DNA of 64,000 nucleotides from Paludibacteraceae bacterium (GCA_016297215.1 JAEDGZ010000006.1:10543-74542), one strand, 5' to 3'; numbered from the stretch's first letter, positions 8,780-16,309 are shown. The notes: a model not told the origin generated them from the letters alone. Numbers and translations are program-made.

Positions 8780-9844
8780 ATGGCACGTTGGACTATTAAA
8801 AATGTACGGTTCGCCGGTGTGAGTGCTTGTATGCCCAAGCACGTAGTGAAAACGACCGACCTCCCTCTTTTTAGCGAGGAGGAAGCGGCTGTCTTTGACA
8901 ATACCGTTGGTATCAAAGAGCGTCGCCTTGGTCCTGATTCCCTATGTGCATCCGATATGTGCCAAGCCGCGGCTGAGAAACTATTGGAGGAATTAGGCTG
9001 GGATAAAAGTAGTATAGATATGCTGGTCTTTGAATCAGTTACAGCCGATTTTCATCCTACGCCCCCCACGTCCTGTGTCCTGCAAGATCGTTTAGGGCTT
9101 TCTACCGATTGCTTCTGCATAGACCTGCCTATGGGTTGTTGTGGCACGATGTATGCCATCAATGTGGCGGGAAATATGCTCTCTGCCGGCAATATCAAGC
9201 GGGCGTTGCTTTTGGTAGGTGATACAGCCCTCCGAATGGGCTCAATGCAAGACAAGAGCCGTATCCCGTTGTTTGGAGACTGTGGTACGGCAATGGCTTT
9301 GGAGTACGACACCACAGCAGAAGATATTGTCATAGATTTCCATACCTTAGGTAGCGGCTACAAGGCGTTGATGACACCTCATGGCGGTTTCCGCCATCCT
9401 ATTACGCCCGACTCTTTCTTGCAAGAGGATTTTGGTAATGGTATTGTACGTGCACCAAAAGATACTTTGATAGATGGTATGGCAGTGCTTACGTTTGCTA
9501 TTTCTCGTCCGCCTAAGTCAATCCAGCAATTGATTGATGACTACCATATTGATGTGAATACGGATATTGATTATTTCTTGATTCACCAAGCCAATAAGTT
9601 GATTGTGGATAGGGTGGTGAAGAAACTCCATTTACCGGTCGAGAAAGTGCCTTATGATTTGGAAGAGTTTGGCAATCTTGGTGGAGCCAGCATACCATCG
9701 CTCATGGTAACACGTATTGCCGAAGCACTTCGTTCGAATACCCCCACGAAGATGCTCTGTTCTTCATTTGGTCTCGGCTTAAGTTGGGGCACCATGCTCC
9801 TTACTGCCAACAACATCATTGTACCGGAATTAATCGAGATATGA
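8780..9844 (+). CDS. 3-oxoacyl-ACP synthase III-like condensing enzyme
   Basis: A 354-residue thiolase-fold enzyme of the KASIII class. The active-site cysteine is probably Cys120 in DLPMGCCGTMYAIN, where FabH enzymes usually have A-C-S-G-F. The catalytic His is in FLIHQANKLIVDRV and Asn in NLGGASIPSLM, giving the full Cys-His-Asn set. It could condense a ligase-loaded acyl-ACP with malonyl-ACP, or act as an acyltransferase as some KASIII relatives do. The altered C-C-G-T loop suggests an unusual starter. It overlaps the next gene by 4 bases (ATGA). Confidence 0.88.
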   Translation: MARWTIKNVRFAGVSACMPKHVVKTTDLPLFSEEEAAVFDNTVGIKERRLGPDSLCASDMCQAAAEKLLEELGWDKSSIDMLVFESVTADFHPTPPTSCVLQDRLGLSTDCFCIDLPMGCCGTMYAINVAGNMLSAGNIKRALLLVGDTALRMGSMQDKSRIPLFGDCGTAMALEYDTTAEDIVIDFHTLGSGYKALMTPHGGFRHPITPDSFLQEDFGNGIVRAPKDTLIDGMAVLTFAISRPPKSIQQLIDDYHIDVNTDIDYFLIHQANKLIVDRVVKKLHLPVEKVPYDLEEFGNLGGASIPSLMVTRIAEALRSNTPTKMLCSSFGLGLSWGTMLLTANNIIVPELIEI

Positions 9845-10269
9845 GTATGAATAAATTACGCTCAAAGTTGTGGAATCTTTTATCAAATCTATATCCTGCC
9901 TATTTGCGAATAGTGTACAAAATACCGTTGGGGGGGGGTGTTCGAATAGCGCAAAAGGCGCATTTAGATAAAAGCATCAACCCAAAAGGTGTCCACATTG
10001 GAGATAGAACATGGATACTGAATGGGGCTTTTATTATGGCTCACGACCATTGTCGTAGTTTGTGTATAGACACCTATATCGGGCGAGATTGTGTGATTGG
10101 CGTAAACGCAATAGTCATGCCTGGTGTCAAGATAGGTGATGAGGTGGTGATTGGAAGTGGTTCTGTGGTAACAAAAGATGTGCCGAGTCATAGTATTGCG
10201 GTGGGTAATCCTGCGAAAGTGATTAAAACGAATGTTTCTGTATATAACGGAAAAATTCTAAACAAATAA
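9841..10269 (+). CDS. Hexapeptide-repeat (LbH) acyltransferase
   Basis: A 142-residue left-handed beta-helix acyltransferase. The start at 9841 overlaps the stop of the KASIII gene (ATGA); an in-frame extension upstream is only a shadow. After an amphipathic N-terminus the helix begins at about residue 40 (KSINPKGVHIGDRTWI), with the likely catalytic His in FIMAHDHCRSL and the typical exit CVIGVNAIVMPGVKIGDEVVIGSGSVVTKDVPSHSIAVGNPAKV. It would move an acetyl or acyl group to a sugar hydroxyl. Codons around residue 30 contain a run of nine G, a possible on/off switch. Confidence 0.85.
   Translation: MSMNKLRSKLWNLLSNLYPAYLRIVYKIPLGGGVRIAQKAHLDKSINPKGVHIGDRTWILNGAFIMAHDHCRSLCIDTYIGRDCVIGVNAIVMPGVKIGDEVVIGSGSVVTKDVPSHSIAVGNPAKVIKTNVSVYNGKILNK
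9930..9938 (+). repeat. Nine-G homopolymer inside acyltransferase gene
   Basis: Nine consecutive G residues encode part of L-G-G-G. Gain or loss of one base would shift the frame near codon 30 of the acyltransferase and remove its whole catalytic helix. Confidence 0.9.
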
Positions 10270-10275
10270 GCTTTT

Positions 10276-10884
10276 ATGTATGCACATTTCTTGAAACGCT
10301 TTTTTGATTTTTGTATCTCATTGGTGGCAATCATTGTGCTTAGTCCGATATTGCTTATCGTTACGATATGGTTGCATTTTGCGAATAAAGGTGCGGGGGC
10401 ATTTTTTACGCAAGAACGACCGGGGAAAGATGCAAAGATATTCCGTGTCATCAAGTTCAAGACCATGACAGATGAACGCGATGCAGATGGAAACTTGTTG
10501 CCCGATGTGCAACGGCTGACGAGAGTGGGCAAGGTGGTACGTTCTTTGTCTTTGGATGAGTTGCCGCAGTTGTTCAATGTGCTGAAAGGGGATATGGCAC
10601 TTATCGGTCCGAGACCCTTGCTCGTCAAGTATCTTCCCCTATATACAAAAGAACAGATGCGTCGTCATGAAGTGCGCCCGGGTATCACAGGATGGGCACA
10701 AGTGAATGGACGCAATGCCATTACGCATACCAAGAAGTTTGAGTACGATGTGTGGTATGTGGACCACTTGTCTTTTGTATTAGATGTGAAGATATTATGG
10801 ATGACAACAGTGAATGTCCTCCGTAGAAAAGACATCTCCGCCGTTGGCGAAGCCACCGCCCCCACATTCAACGGGCATAACTAA
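10276..10884 (+). CDS. PglC-like phosphoglycosyl transferase
   Basis: A 202-residue monotopic bacterial sugar transferase. It has one N-terminal re-entrant hydrophobic segment (DFCISLVAIIVLSPILLIV), the positively charged FTQERPGKDAKIF, KFKTM, the SLDELPQLFNVLKGDM catalytic Asp-Glu region, and IGPRPLL / RPGITGWAQVNGRN. Enzymes of this class move a phospho-sugar from UDP to undecaprenyl phosphate and so start glycan assembly at the inner membrane. The small size is like PglC, not the larger WbaP/WcaJ. It sits between the acyltransferase and the aminotransferase, as in pgl loci. Confidence 0.92.
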   Translation: MYAHFLKRFFDFCISLVAIIVLSPILLIVTIWLHFANKGAGAFFTQERPGKDAKIFRVIKFKTMTDERDADGNLLPDVQRLTRVGKVVRSLSLDELPQLFNVLKGDMALIGPRPLLVKYLPLYTKEQMRRHEVRPGITGWAQVNGRNAITHTKKFEYDVWYVDHLSFVLDVKILWMTTVNVLRRKDISAVGEATAPTFNGHN

Positions 10885-10917
10885 GGAAAGATAGTAGACG
10901 AATAATACAATATCAAT

Positions 10918-12222
10918 ATGACTGATAGAAAGATGATATATCTCTGTCTAGCGCATATGTCGGATGAGGGATGGGAACAGAAGTATGTCAAAGAGGCATT
11001 CGATACCAACTGGGTGGTACCCCTTGGACCTAACGTGTATGGGTTTGAGGAAGACTTGAAAGCGTTTGTCAATCAGAGGGTTGCTTCGTTGGCAAGCGGT
11101 GATATGCCAACCTTGTCGCCGCTCAACAAAGAGGTGGTAGCGCTCTCTGCCGGTACGGCGGCGGTACATTTGGGCTTGCTCGCTTGCGGAGTAGGGCAGG
11201 GTGATGAGGTGTGTGTGCAGTCGTTCACGTTCTGCGCATCGTCCCATCCAATCACCTACCTCGGGGCGACGCCCGTCTTCATCGACTCCGAGCCCACGAC
11301 GTGGAACATGGATCCCGACCTGTTGGAGAAAGCGATTCTCGACCGCAAGGAGAAGACCGGCAAATACCCCAAAGCCATTGTCCCCGTTGCGCTCTATGGC
11401 ATGCCCTACAACTGCGACCGAATCATGGCGATTGCCAACAAATACGGCATTCCCGTACTGGAAGACGCGGCGGAGGGCTTCGGCTCGCGCTACAAAGGGC
11501 AAGTGCTCGGCACCTTCGGACGCTATGGTGTGCTGTCCTTCAACGGCAACAAGATGATTACCACCTCCGGCGGCGGCGCCTTGGTGTGCGATAATGCCGA
11601 GTTGAAGAACAAAATCCTTTGGTATGCTACCCAAGCCCGCGAGGCGTATCCCTACTATCAGCACGAGGCTATAGGCTACAACTACCGCATGTCGAATATC
11701 TGCGCCGGCATCGGTCGCGGGCAGATGAAGATAGTGAATGACCACATTGCCCACCATAAGCATGTACAGAAGATGTATGAGGATCTGCTCCGCGATGTAG
11801 AAGGCGTTACGGTGCATAGTGCGCCTTCGCCGGACTACGATTCCAACTACTGGCTCTGCACCATCTGTCTTGACCCCGCCTTGCGCATACAGGGGCAGGA
11901 GAATGCCTACAAAGAGGTGATTACCTCCGCTGTGGGCGGAGCTGCCGGTGTGATTCGCGCGGTGGACAGTGCGACAACCGACTGCCAACCGAACGACAAT
12001 GTGGAGGCGTTGCGGCTCTTTATGTTGGACAAGAAGGTGGAAGCCCGCCCTGTGTGGAAACCCATGCACAAGCAGCCTGTCTATCGCAATGCCCCCGCGT
12101 ATGTGAACGGCGTGAGCGAGAGTATCTTCAAGGTAGGCATGTGCCTCCCCGCAGGTCCATACGTCTCCGACGATGATGTCCGTTATATCGTTCAGTGTAT
12201 AAAGGAAGCAATAATTCGATAA
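10918..12222 (+). CDS. PglE-like nucleotide-sugar aminotransferase (DegT/DnrJ/EryC1)
   Basis: A 434-residue PLP enzyme of the DegT family. The PLP lysine is about Lys212 in SFNGNKMITTSGGG, with LSAGTAAVHLGLLACG and the DAAEGFGSRYKG region. Relatives such as PglE transfer an amino group to C4 of a UDP-4-keto-6-deoxy sugar, which a PglD-like enzyme then acylates; both partners are in this operon. A 4,6-dehydratase (PglF) is not, so it must be elsewhere. From about 11200 on the G+C content is visibly higher than in the preceding genes. It is the last gene, followed by a strong terminator. Confidence 0.9.
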   Translation: MTDRKMIYLCLAHMSDEGWEQKYVKEAFDTNWVVPLGPNVYGFEEDLKAFVNQRVASLASGDMPTLSPLNKEVVALSAGTAAVHLGLLACGVGQGDEVCVQSFTFCASSHPITYLGATPVFIDSEPTTWNMDPDLLEKAILDRKEKTGKYPKAIVPVALYGMPYNCDRIMAIANKYGIPVLEDAAEGFGSRYKGQVLGTFGRYGVLSFNGNKMITTSGGGALVCDNAELKNKILWYATQAREAYPYYQHEAIGYNYRMSNICAGIGRGQMKIVNDHIAHHKHVQKMYEDLLRDVEGVTVHSAPSPDYDSNYWLCTICLDPALRIQGQENAYKEVITSAVGGAAGVIRAVDSATTDCQPNDNVEALRLFMLDKKVEARPVWKPMHKQPVYRNAPAYVNGVSESIFKVGMCLPAGPYVSDDDVRYIVQCIKEAIIR

Positions 12223-12238
12223 TTACACCTTGATTTAT

Positions 12239-12273
12239 AAAAAAGAACTGCCGTGGTCCAGCAGTTCTTTTTT
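12239..12273. terminator. Bidirectional intrinsic terminator
   Basis: Arms AAAAAAGAACTGC and GCAGTTCTTTTTT pair perfectly around a 9-base loop, with T runs on both strands. It can end the glycan operon (plus) and the helicase gene (minus), which converge here. Confidence 0.9.
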
Positions 12274-12309
12274 CTTGCATTATTGAATGTGGAAGTACGC
12301 TTTTGGGGG

Positions 12310-13752
12310 TTATTGCAATATGTATAGCATCTCGGTGGCGCGGGTGACGGCTGTATAAAGCCAGCGGAGATATTCTTGCTGCTGCATCGGGTGTCCATGT
12401 TCTGCGTTGGTAGCGTTTGTTGACAAAGGTAGGTCAAGAAAAACCCGTTTCCATTGCCCGCCTTGCGCCTTATGACAAGTTACGGCATAGGCGAAACGCA
12501 CTTGCAGTGCATTGTAGTAGGGCGATTCGAAAATCTTTTTCGTCATCTCCTTGCGGTTGCGCATCTCGGGATAGTCTTCGGCGATGCGGGAGAAGAGTTG
12601 CTTTTGCAGTGCCGCGGTGTCGGCGGGAGAATCCGCTAATAGGCTGTCAATCCACAGCATACAGTCAATTTCAAAATCGTAGTCCATTGCCCGCAATGAT
12701 GCATCGACAAAGCGGAAACCATACATCACTCGCTCGTTGCGCAGGCGTACTACTTCAAACATATCACCATTGGCGATGAAAGGCAGGTTATCGTAGTCTT
12801 GTGTCCAGAAATAGTTGTTTTTGCTTACCATTAGTCGGTCGCCGGCAGATAGTTCGTCTTCTTTCCAAAGTATGCGTGCGCGCACCCCTTGGTTGAAGAG
12901 GTTGGTGCGCTTGTTGCTGCGCGTGATGATAAGCGTCTCCTCTTCGCCTACCTCGCGATAGGCTTGCTCCAAAGTTTCCATAAACTCATCGCTCGACAGT
13001 GGCTGTACATCGGGGGCGGGGGGGGGGAAGGGAATGTCGGAGTCGTGTGTGGGGAAGTACGCTTTTTCAGCAGGCGGGGACGCCTGCGCACCCGGTAGTT
13101 GCTCTCGTATGTGTGTGGCGTTGGCTAAGATGCCGGAATCTAAGGCTTGGCGGGCTACCTGCGTGAGTGAGAAATCCGACACGTCCAGTCCGTATCCGCG
13201 CAAGCGGTCTGCGTCCAAAGCCGGACTATTGAGGCTTCCCACCGGCGGCAACTGTGCGTCATCGCCCAACAAAAGTAGTGAGCAACCCTCGCCCGAATAG
13301 ACGTATTTGATGAGGTCGTCCAGCAGGCTTCCGCTACCGAAGACACCGTTGTCGCGCGTGGCGGAGAGCATGGATGCCTCATCCACGATAAAAAGCGTCT
13401 GTTTGTGGCGGTTGTCGGCAAGCGAGAAGGCTTCTACGCCCAACTGCTGTTGGCGATAGATACATTTGTGTATCGTGAAAGCCGGTTTGCCGGAATAGCG
13501 TGCCAGCACTTTCGCTGCTCTACCTGTGGGAGCGAGCAGTACGCAAGGCTGACGCAAGCCCTCCAGCGCCCGCACTAGCGCACTCACCACGCTGGTCTTG
13601 CCGGTGCCCGCATAGCCTTTGAGCAGAAAGCATTTTTCGCGGCAAGGCGACACCAAGAAAGCCCCCAACAACCGAAACAGCCCCTCTTTCTCCTCATTGG
13701 GTACGAACGGCAACTCGGCACGGATACGCTGTATGATAAAGTCCTCTAACAT
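12310..13752 (-). CDS. RecD-like superfamily 1 ATP-dependent DNA helicase
   Basis: A 480-residue SF1B helicase. Walker A is GYAGTGKTS (46-54), Walker B is LFIVDEASM, with LLGDDAQLPPVG, a later SAGDRLMVSKNNYFW segment and the C-terminal VTCHKAQGGQWKRVFLDL ... YTAVTRATEMLYIL motif VI, the UvrD/RecD arrangement. It is a single-chain helicase of the kind common in Bacteroidales. Between the two halves is an odd Pro-rich stretch (PGAQASPPAEKAYF to FPPPAPD) that is encoded by a copy of the dispersed palindromic repeat (13069-13094) and a run of ten C on the coding strand (13018-13027). The frame survives both. Confidence 0.88.
   Translation of the reverse strand: MLEDFIIQRIRAELPFVPNEEKEGLFRLLGAFLVSPCREKCFLLKGYAGTGKTSVVSALVRALEGLRQPCVLLAPTGRAAKVLARYSGKPAFTIHKCIYRQQQLGVEAFSLADNRHKQTLFIVDEASMLSATRDNGVFGSGSLLDDLIKYVYSGEGCSLLLLGDDAQLPPVGSLNSPALDADRLRGYGLDVSDFSLTQVARQALDSGILANATHIREQLPGAQASPPAEKAYFPTHDSDIPFPPPAPDVQPLSSDEFMETLEQAYREVGEEETLIITRSNKRTNLFNQGVRARILWKEDELSAGDRLMVSKNNYFWTQDYDNLPFIANGDMFEVVRLRNERVMYGFRFVDASLRAMDYDFEIDCMLWIDSLLADSPADTAALQKQLFSRIAEDYPEMRNRKEMTKKIFESPYYNALQVRFAYAVTCHKAQGGQWKRVFLDLPLSTNATNAEHGHPMQQQEYLRWLYTAVTRATEMLYILQ
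13018..13027 (-). repeat. Ten-base G/C homopolymer in helicase gene
   Basis: Ten G on the plus strand (ten C on the coding strand) encode part of F-P-P-P-A-P. A slip of one base would truncate the helicase in its middle. Confidence 0.9.
13069..13094 (-). repeat. Dispersed 26-bp palindromic repeat inside a reading frame
   Basis: On the coding strand this is CGGGTGCGCAGGCGTCC followed by CCGCCTGCT, the same 26-bp element found between genes at 20666-20691 and 23289-23314, here translated as PGAQASPPA within the RecD-like helicase. Confidence 0.85.
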
Positions 13753-13835
13753 GCAATGAATATATTTTTCGCACTTCGTAAATCGTAAATTATACTTCGT
13801 AAATGCTAATTTATGTTCACTTTTTTCTCGATTTA

Positions 13836-13868
13836 TTTGGTCATGTCAAAAAAAAGCAGTACCTTTGC
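13836..13868 (+). promoter_or_regulatory. Promoter of SRP RNA
   Basis: TTTG at 13836-13839, a 20-bp spacer and TACCTTTG at 13860-13867, 11 bases before the RNA's first paired base. The spacer ends in AAAAAAGCAG as in the other promoters of this class. Confidence 0.85.
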
Positions 13869-13878
13869 GCTCAATTTA

Positions 13879-13981
13879 GGGTAAGTCCTACACGACCAGC
13901 TCCCTCCCAATTCCCCCAGGTCTTGACCGAAGCAAGGGTAAGAGGTTGTAGCGGTGCGATGTAGATTGCTTACCCTTTTTT
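13879..13981 (+). ncRNA. ffs: Signal recognition particle RNA (small bacterial, 4.5S-type)
   Basis: About 97 bases that fold into one long hairpin: the 5' end GGGTAAG pairs with the 3' end CTTACCC, and TCCTACACGACCAGCTCCC pairs with the GGTTGTAGCGGTG side. The apical part AGGTCTTGACCGAAGCAAGGG has the conserved SRP RNA domain IV features that bind Ffh. A run of T from 13976 forms the terminator with the outer stem. A promoter lies just upstream. The same DNA is probably also transcribed in antisense from the promoter at 14008-14039. Confidence 0.88.
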
Positions 13982-14007
13982 CGTACCAAATGCTTTGACA
14001 ACGGCTG

Positions 14008-14039
14008 CAAAAGTACTGCTTTTTTCTGAAATATGCAAA
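14008..14039 (-). promoter_or_regulatory. Minus-strand promoter facing the SRP RNA gene
   Basis: Reverse complement of the same promoter cassette: TTTG at 14036-14039, 20-bp spacer, TACTTTTG at 14008-14015. Transcription would run leftwards through the complement of the SRP RNA and reach the helicase start at 13752, giving that mRNA a leader of about 250 bases. Confidence 0.75.
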
Positions 14040-14064
14040 ATTTTCTCTAATACCTGATATTATT

Positions 14065-14628
14065 ATGTTTACACTTCGAGAAATACACACATCCGATGCG
14101 GCTTATTCGTGGGTGGAGCAGTTATGGCTTGCTTCTTTTCCCCGCAACGAGCGACGCGACATCGAGGCGCAGCGCTACAATACGGACGCGCTTGCCAATT
14201 TCCATTGTATGCTGGCAGAGGACGACGGGAAAGCGGTAGGTTTTATCACCTATTGGCATTTCGGCGATTTCAGCTATGGAGAGCATTTGGCGATCGATCC
14301 AATTTGCCGTAATAAAGGATATGGGGCACAGATACTTTCTGCTCTCAATAATCAACTATCAAACTTCAACTCTAAACTTTCAGCTCCTATGCCTTTCGTC
14401 TTAGAAGTGGAGTTACCCACCGATGACCTCTCTCGACGTCGCATTGCTTTCTATGAACGAAATGGTTTCACTTTATGGCGTGATTGTGCCTATGTGCAAC
14501 CTCCTTATCGTTTGGGAGATGAGCCTTTGCCTTTATTGCTCATGGTGCGAGGCAATCTCTCGCCGGCAAATGATTTCCGGCGTGTAATGACGATTATTCA
14601 CCGCGAAGTATATGGAGCTGAAGCGTAG
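14065..14628 (+). CDS. GNAT-family N-acetyltransferase
   Basis: A 187-residue GNAT enzyme. The acetyl-CoA site is in LAIDPICRNKGYGAQILSAL (R-x-x-G-x-G/A), after the GFITYWHFGDFSYGEHLAI strand pair. Substrate is unknown; free-standing GNATs of this type act on small molecules or proteins. Between the CoA helix and the next strand (PFVLEVELP) is a Ser/Asn/Leu-rich insert encoded by near-repeats of CAACT/CAAAC (14346-14388), like the simple repeats seen between genes. It stands alone, with the two-component pair converging on it 7 bases downstream. Confidence 0.85.
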   Translation: MFTLREIHTSDAAYSWVEQLWLASFPRNERRDIEAQRYNTDALANFHCMLAEDDGKAVGFITYWHFGDFSYGEHLAIDPICRNKGYGAQILSALNNQLSNFNSKLSAPMPFVLEVELPTDDLSRRRIAFYERNGFTLWRDCAYVQPPYRLGDEPLPLLLMVRGNLSPANDFRRVMTIIHREVYGAEA

Positions 14629-14635
14629 TATTCTT

Positions 14636-15436
14636 TTATAACTTCTCTCCGATGTGGCGGGCGAGGGAGAATTGGAACTCCATGCCGCCGTTGGGGCGAT
14701 TGAGGGCAGTGATGGTGCCGCCATGGAATTGTACGGCATGCTTCACGATTGAGAGTCCTAAGCCGGTGCCCCCTAACTTGCGACTACGTCCTTTGTCCAC
14801 GCGGTAGAAGCGCTCAAAGAGGTGCGGAAGGGTCTCGGAAGGCACTCCGGGACCGTCATCGTAAATCGAGAAGTAGATGTAACTGGGGGCTTGGCTTGTG
14901 CATTCGATATTGATATGTACACCTTTGCCGACGTGTGTGAGCGAGTTATCCACGATATTACGGAAGATGGAGTAGAGCAGGGTGTAGTTGCCGGAGATGA
15001 TGATATGTGCGGGTACATCGTAGGAGATAGTTGCGTTGAGTTCTTGTACTCGCGAAGCCACGTCCTCTACCACATTCTTGACCACCGATGAGAGTTCTAC
15101 CTCCAAACGGTCGTAGAGTTGCTCTTTGAGTTCCAGTTTGTTGAGCATGGCAATGTCCTCCACAAGGTTGCTCAAGCGCCCTGCCTGCTGATAGGCGCGC
15201 TCCAGAAACTCATGTTGCTCTGCAGGCTTCATTTCGGGATGCAGAAGAATAGTCTCCAACGCACCGAGGATGCTTGCCACAGGCGTTTTCAACTCATGGG
15301 AGATGTTCTGCGTCAGTTCCAAGCGCTGTTGTTCACGCGCTTTCATCACGCGATGCTCTGTCCATTGGCGATAGACGATGAAGAGAAGAATACCTAACGC
15401 CAAAGCAACGGCAATGGTAATAAGGATGGTTGTCAT
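14636..15436 (-). CDS. Sensor histidine kinase with minimal N-terminus
   Basis: A 266-residue HisKA/HATPase_c kinase. One membrane helix (about residues 4-22) is followed at once by the dimerization domain with the phospho-accepting His47 (QNISHELKTPVASIL), then the N box RNIVDNSLTHV, DDGPGVP and GGTGLGLSIVKHA. There is no periplasmic or PAS sensor region, so any signal must come through the membrane segment or a partner. It is the second gene after the response regulator, 44 bases downstream, and was probably co-transcribed with it. It resembles the kinase half of PhoR/RprX-type systems. Confidence 0.92.
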   Translation of the reverse strand: MTTILITIAVALALGILLFIVYRQWTEHRVMKAREQQRLELTQNISHELKTPVASILGALETILLHPEMKPAEQHEFLERAYQQAGRLSNLVEDIAMLNKLELKEQLYDRLEVELSSVVKNVVEDVASRVQELNATISYDVPAHIIISGNYTLLYSIFRNIVDNSLTHVGKGVHINIECTSQAPSYIYFSIYDDGPGVPSETLPHLFERFYRVDKGRSRKLGGTGLGLSIVKHAVQFHGGTITALNRPNGGMEFQFSLARHIGEKL

Positions 15437-15446
15437 ATCTTATATA

Positions 15447-15475
15447 GTTTCAAGTATCAAGTTTCAAGTATCAAG
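15447..15475. repeat. Short tandem repeat between kinase and regulator genes
   Basis: Two tandem copies of a 14-bp unit (TTTCAAGTATCAAG) plus a partial one fill the 44-bp gap and run up to the stop codon of the regulator gene. Confidence 0.8.
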
Positions 15476-15480
15476 TTTTT

Positions 15481-16182
15481 TTATGCTCGCCAGATGTAGC
15501 CATAGCCGGATTTTGTCTGCAAGCGGTCAGCATAGTTGCCGAGTTTCTTGCGGAGGTGGGTGATATGCACATCCACAGTGCGCTCTAAGACATAACTCTC
15601 GCCTTTCCAAACAGCGTCAAGGAGTTCTTGGCGGCTGAACATCTGCATGGGGTGCTGAAGCAAGAACGAAAGCAGTTCGAGTTCTTTGCGCGTGGTGGGG
15701 ATGTTTTCGCCGTGGATGGTGAGTGTCTTGTCAGTGAGGTTGATAGTGATTTCCTCGTAGGTGATGAGGGAAGAGGTGTTTGGGAGTGGGGTAGCGTTGT
15801 GGAGATGTTCTTTATTGGTGCGGCGCAAGATGGCTTTCACGCGGGCAAGTACCTCAGTGAGGTGAAAAGGTTTTGTGATATAATCATCTGCACCGAGTTG
15901 GAAGCCTTTGAGCACATCCGACTCGCTTGTAAGAGCCGTGAGGAAGATGATAGGGAAGGTGAGCAAACCGCGCTCTTGGAGCAGTTTTGCCAAGTCGGTA
16001 CCCGATAAGCCGTCCATCATGATATCAAGCAGGAGCAGGTCGGGAGCAGATTGCTCAATGAGGGCAAGCGCCTCCTCGGCGGAGTGGGCTACGGAAGTCT
16101 GGTAGCCGGCTGCTTGGAGACTATATGAGAGAATCTGACAGATATCTTCTTCGTCGTCCACGATAAGAATCTGGTTTGCCAT
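15481..16182 (-). CDS. OmpR/PhoB-type response regulator
   Basis: A 233-residue two-domain regulator. The receiver has ILIVDDEED, the phospho-accepting Asp53 in LLLLDIMMDGLSG, a switch Thr in FLTALT and Lys in DYITKPF. The C-terminal winged-helix DNA-binding domain contains RKELELLSFLLQHP, FSRQELLDAVWKG and RTVDVHITHLRKKLG. It pairs with the kinase just downstream. Target genes are unknown; the envelope operon next to it is a candidate only by position. Confidence 0.94.
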   Translation of the reverse strand: MANQILIVDDEEDICQILSYSLQAAGYQTSVAHSAEEALALIEQSAPDLLLLDIMMDGLSGTDLAKLLQERGLLTFPIIFLTALTSESDVLKGFQLGADDYITKPFHLTEVLARVKAILRRTNKEHLHNATPLPNTSSLITYEEITINLTDKTLTIHGENIPTTRKELELLSFLLQHPMQMFSRQELLDAVWKGESYVLERTVDVHITHLRKKLGNYADRLQTKSGYGYIWRA

Positions 16183-16234
16183 AAGTAGTTAGGTGGTTTA
16201 GTTTATCAGTGGAAAAGTGGCTCAAAAAAGGAAA

Positions 16235-16285
16235 GAATGTCTAACAAAGCGTCATTGGATGATATAACTGCTTTGTCAGACATTC
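16235..16285 (-). terminator. Long hairpin after the Omp28 operon
   Basis: Arms of 16 bases (GAATGTCTAACAAAGC and GCTTTGTCAGACATTC) match with one mismatch around a 19-base loop, 25 bases after the last gene of the operon; the minus strand then continues with TTTCCTTTTTT. Probably a terminator or mRNA-stabilizing stem. Confidence 0.6.
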
Positions 16286-16309
16286 TTGGAAGATTATTGA
16301 ATGAAACGA

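Noticed and set aside
10948..12069. A 373-codon minus-strand open frame
   Set aside because: It lies exactly opposite the PglE-like aminotransferase, whose motifs are complete. The frame is an effect of G+C-rich codons and has no family pattern.
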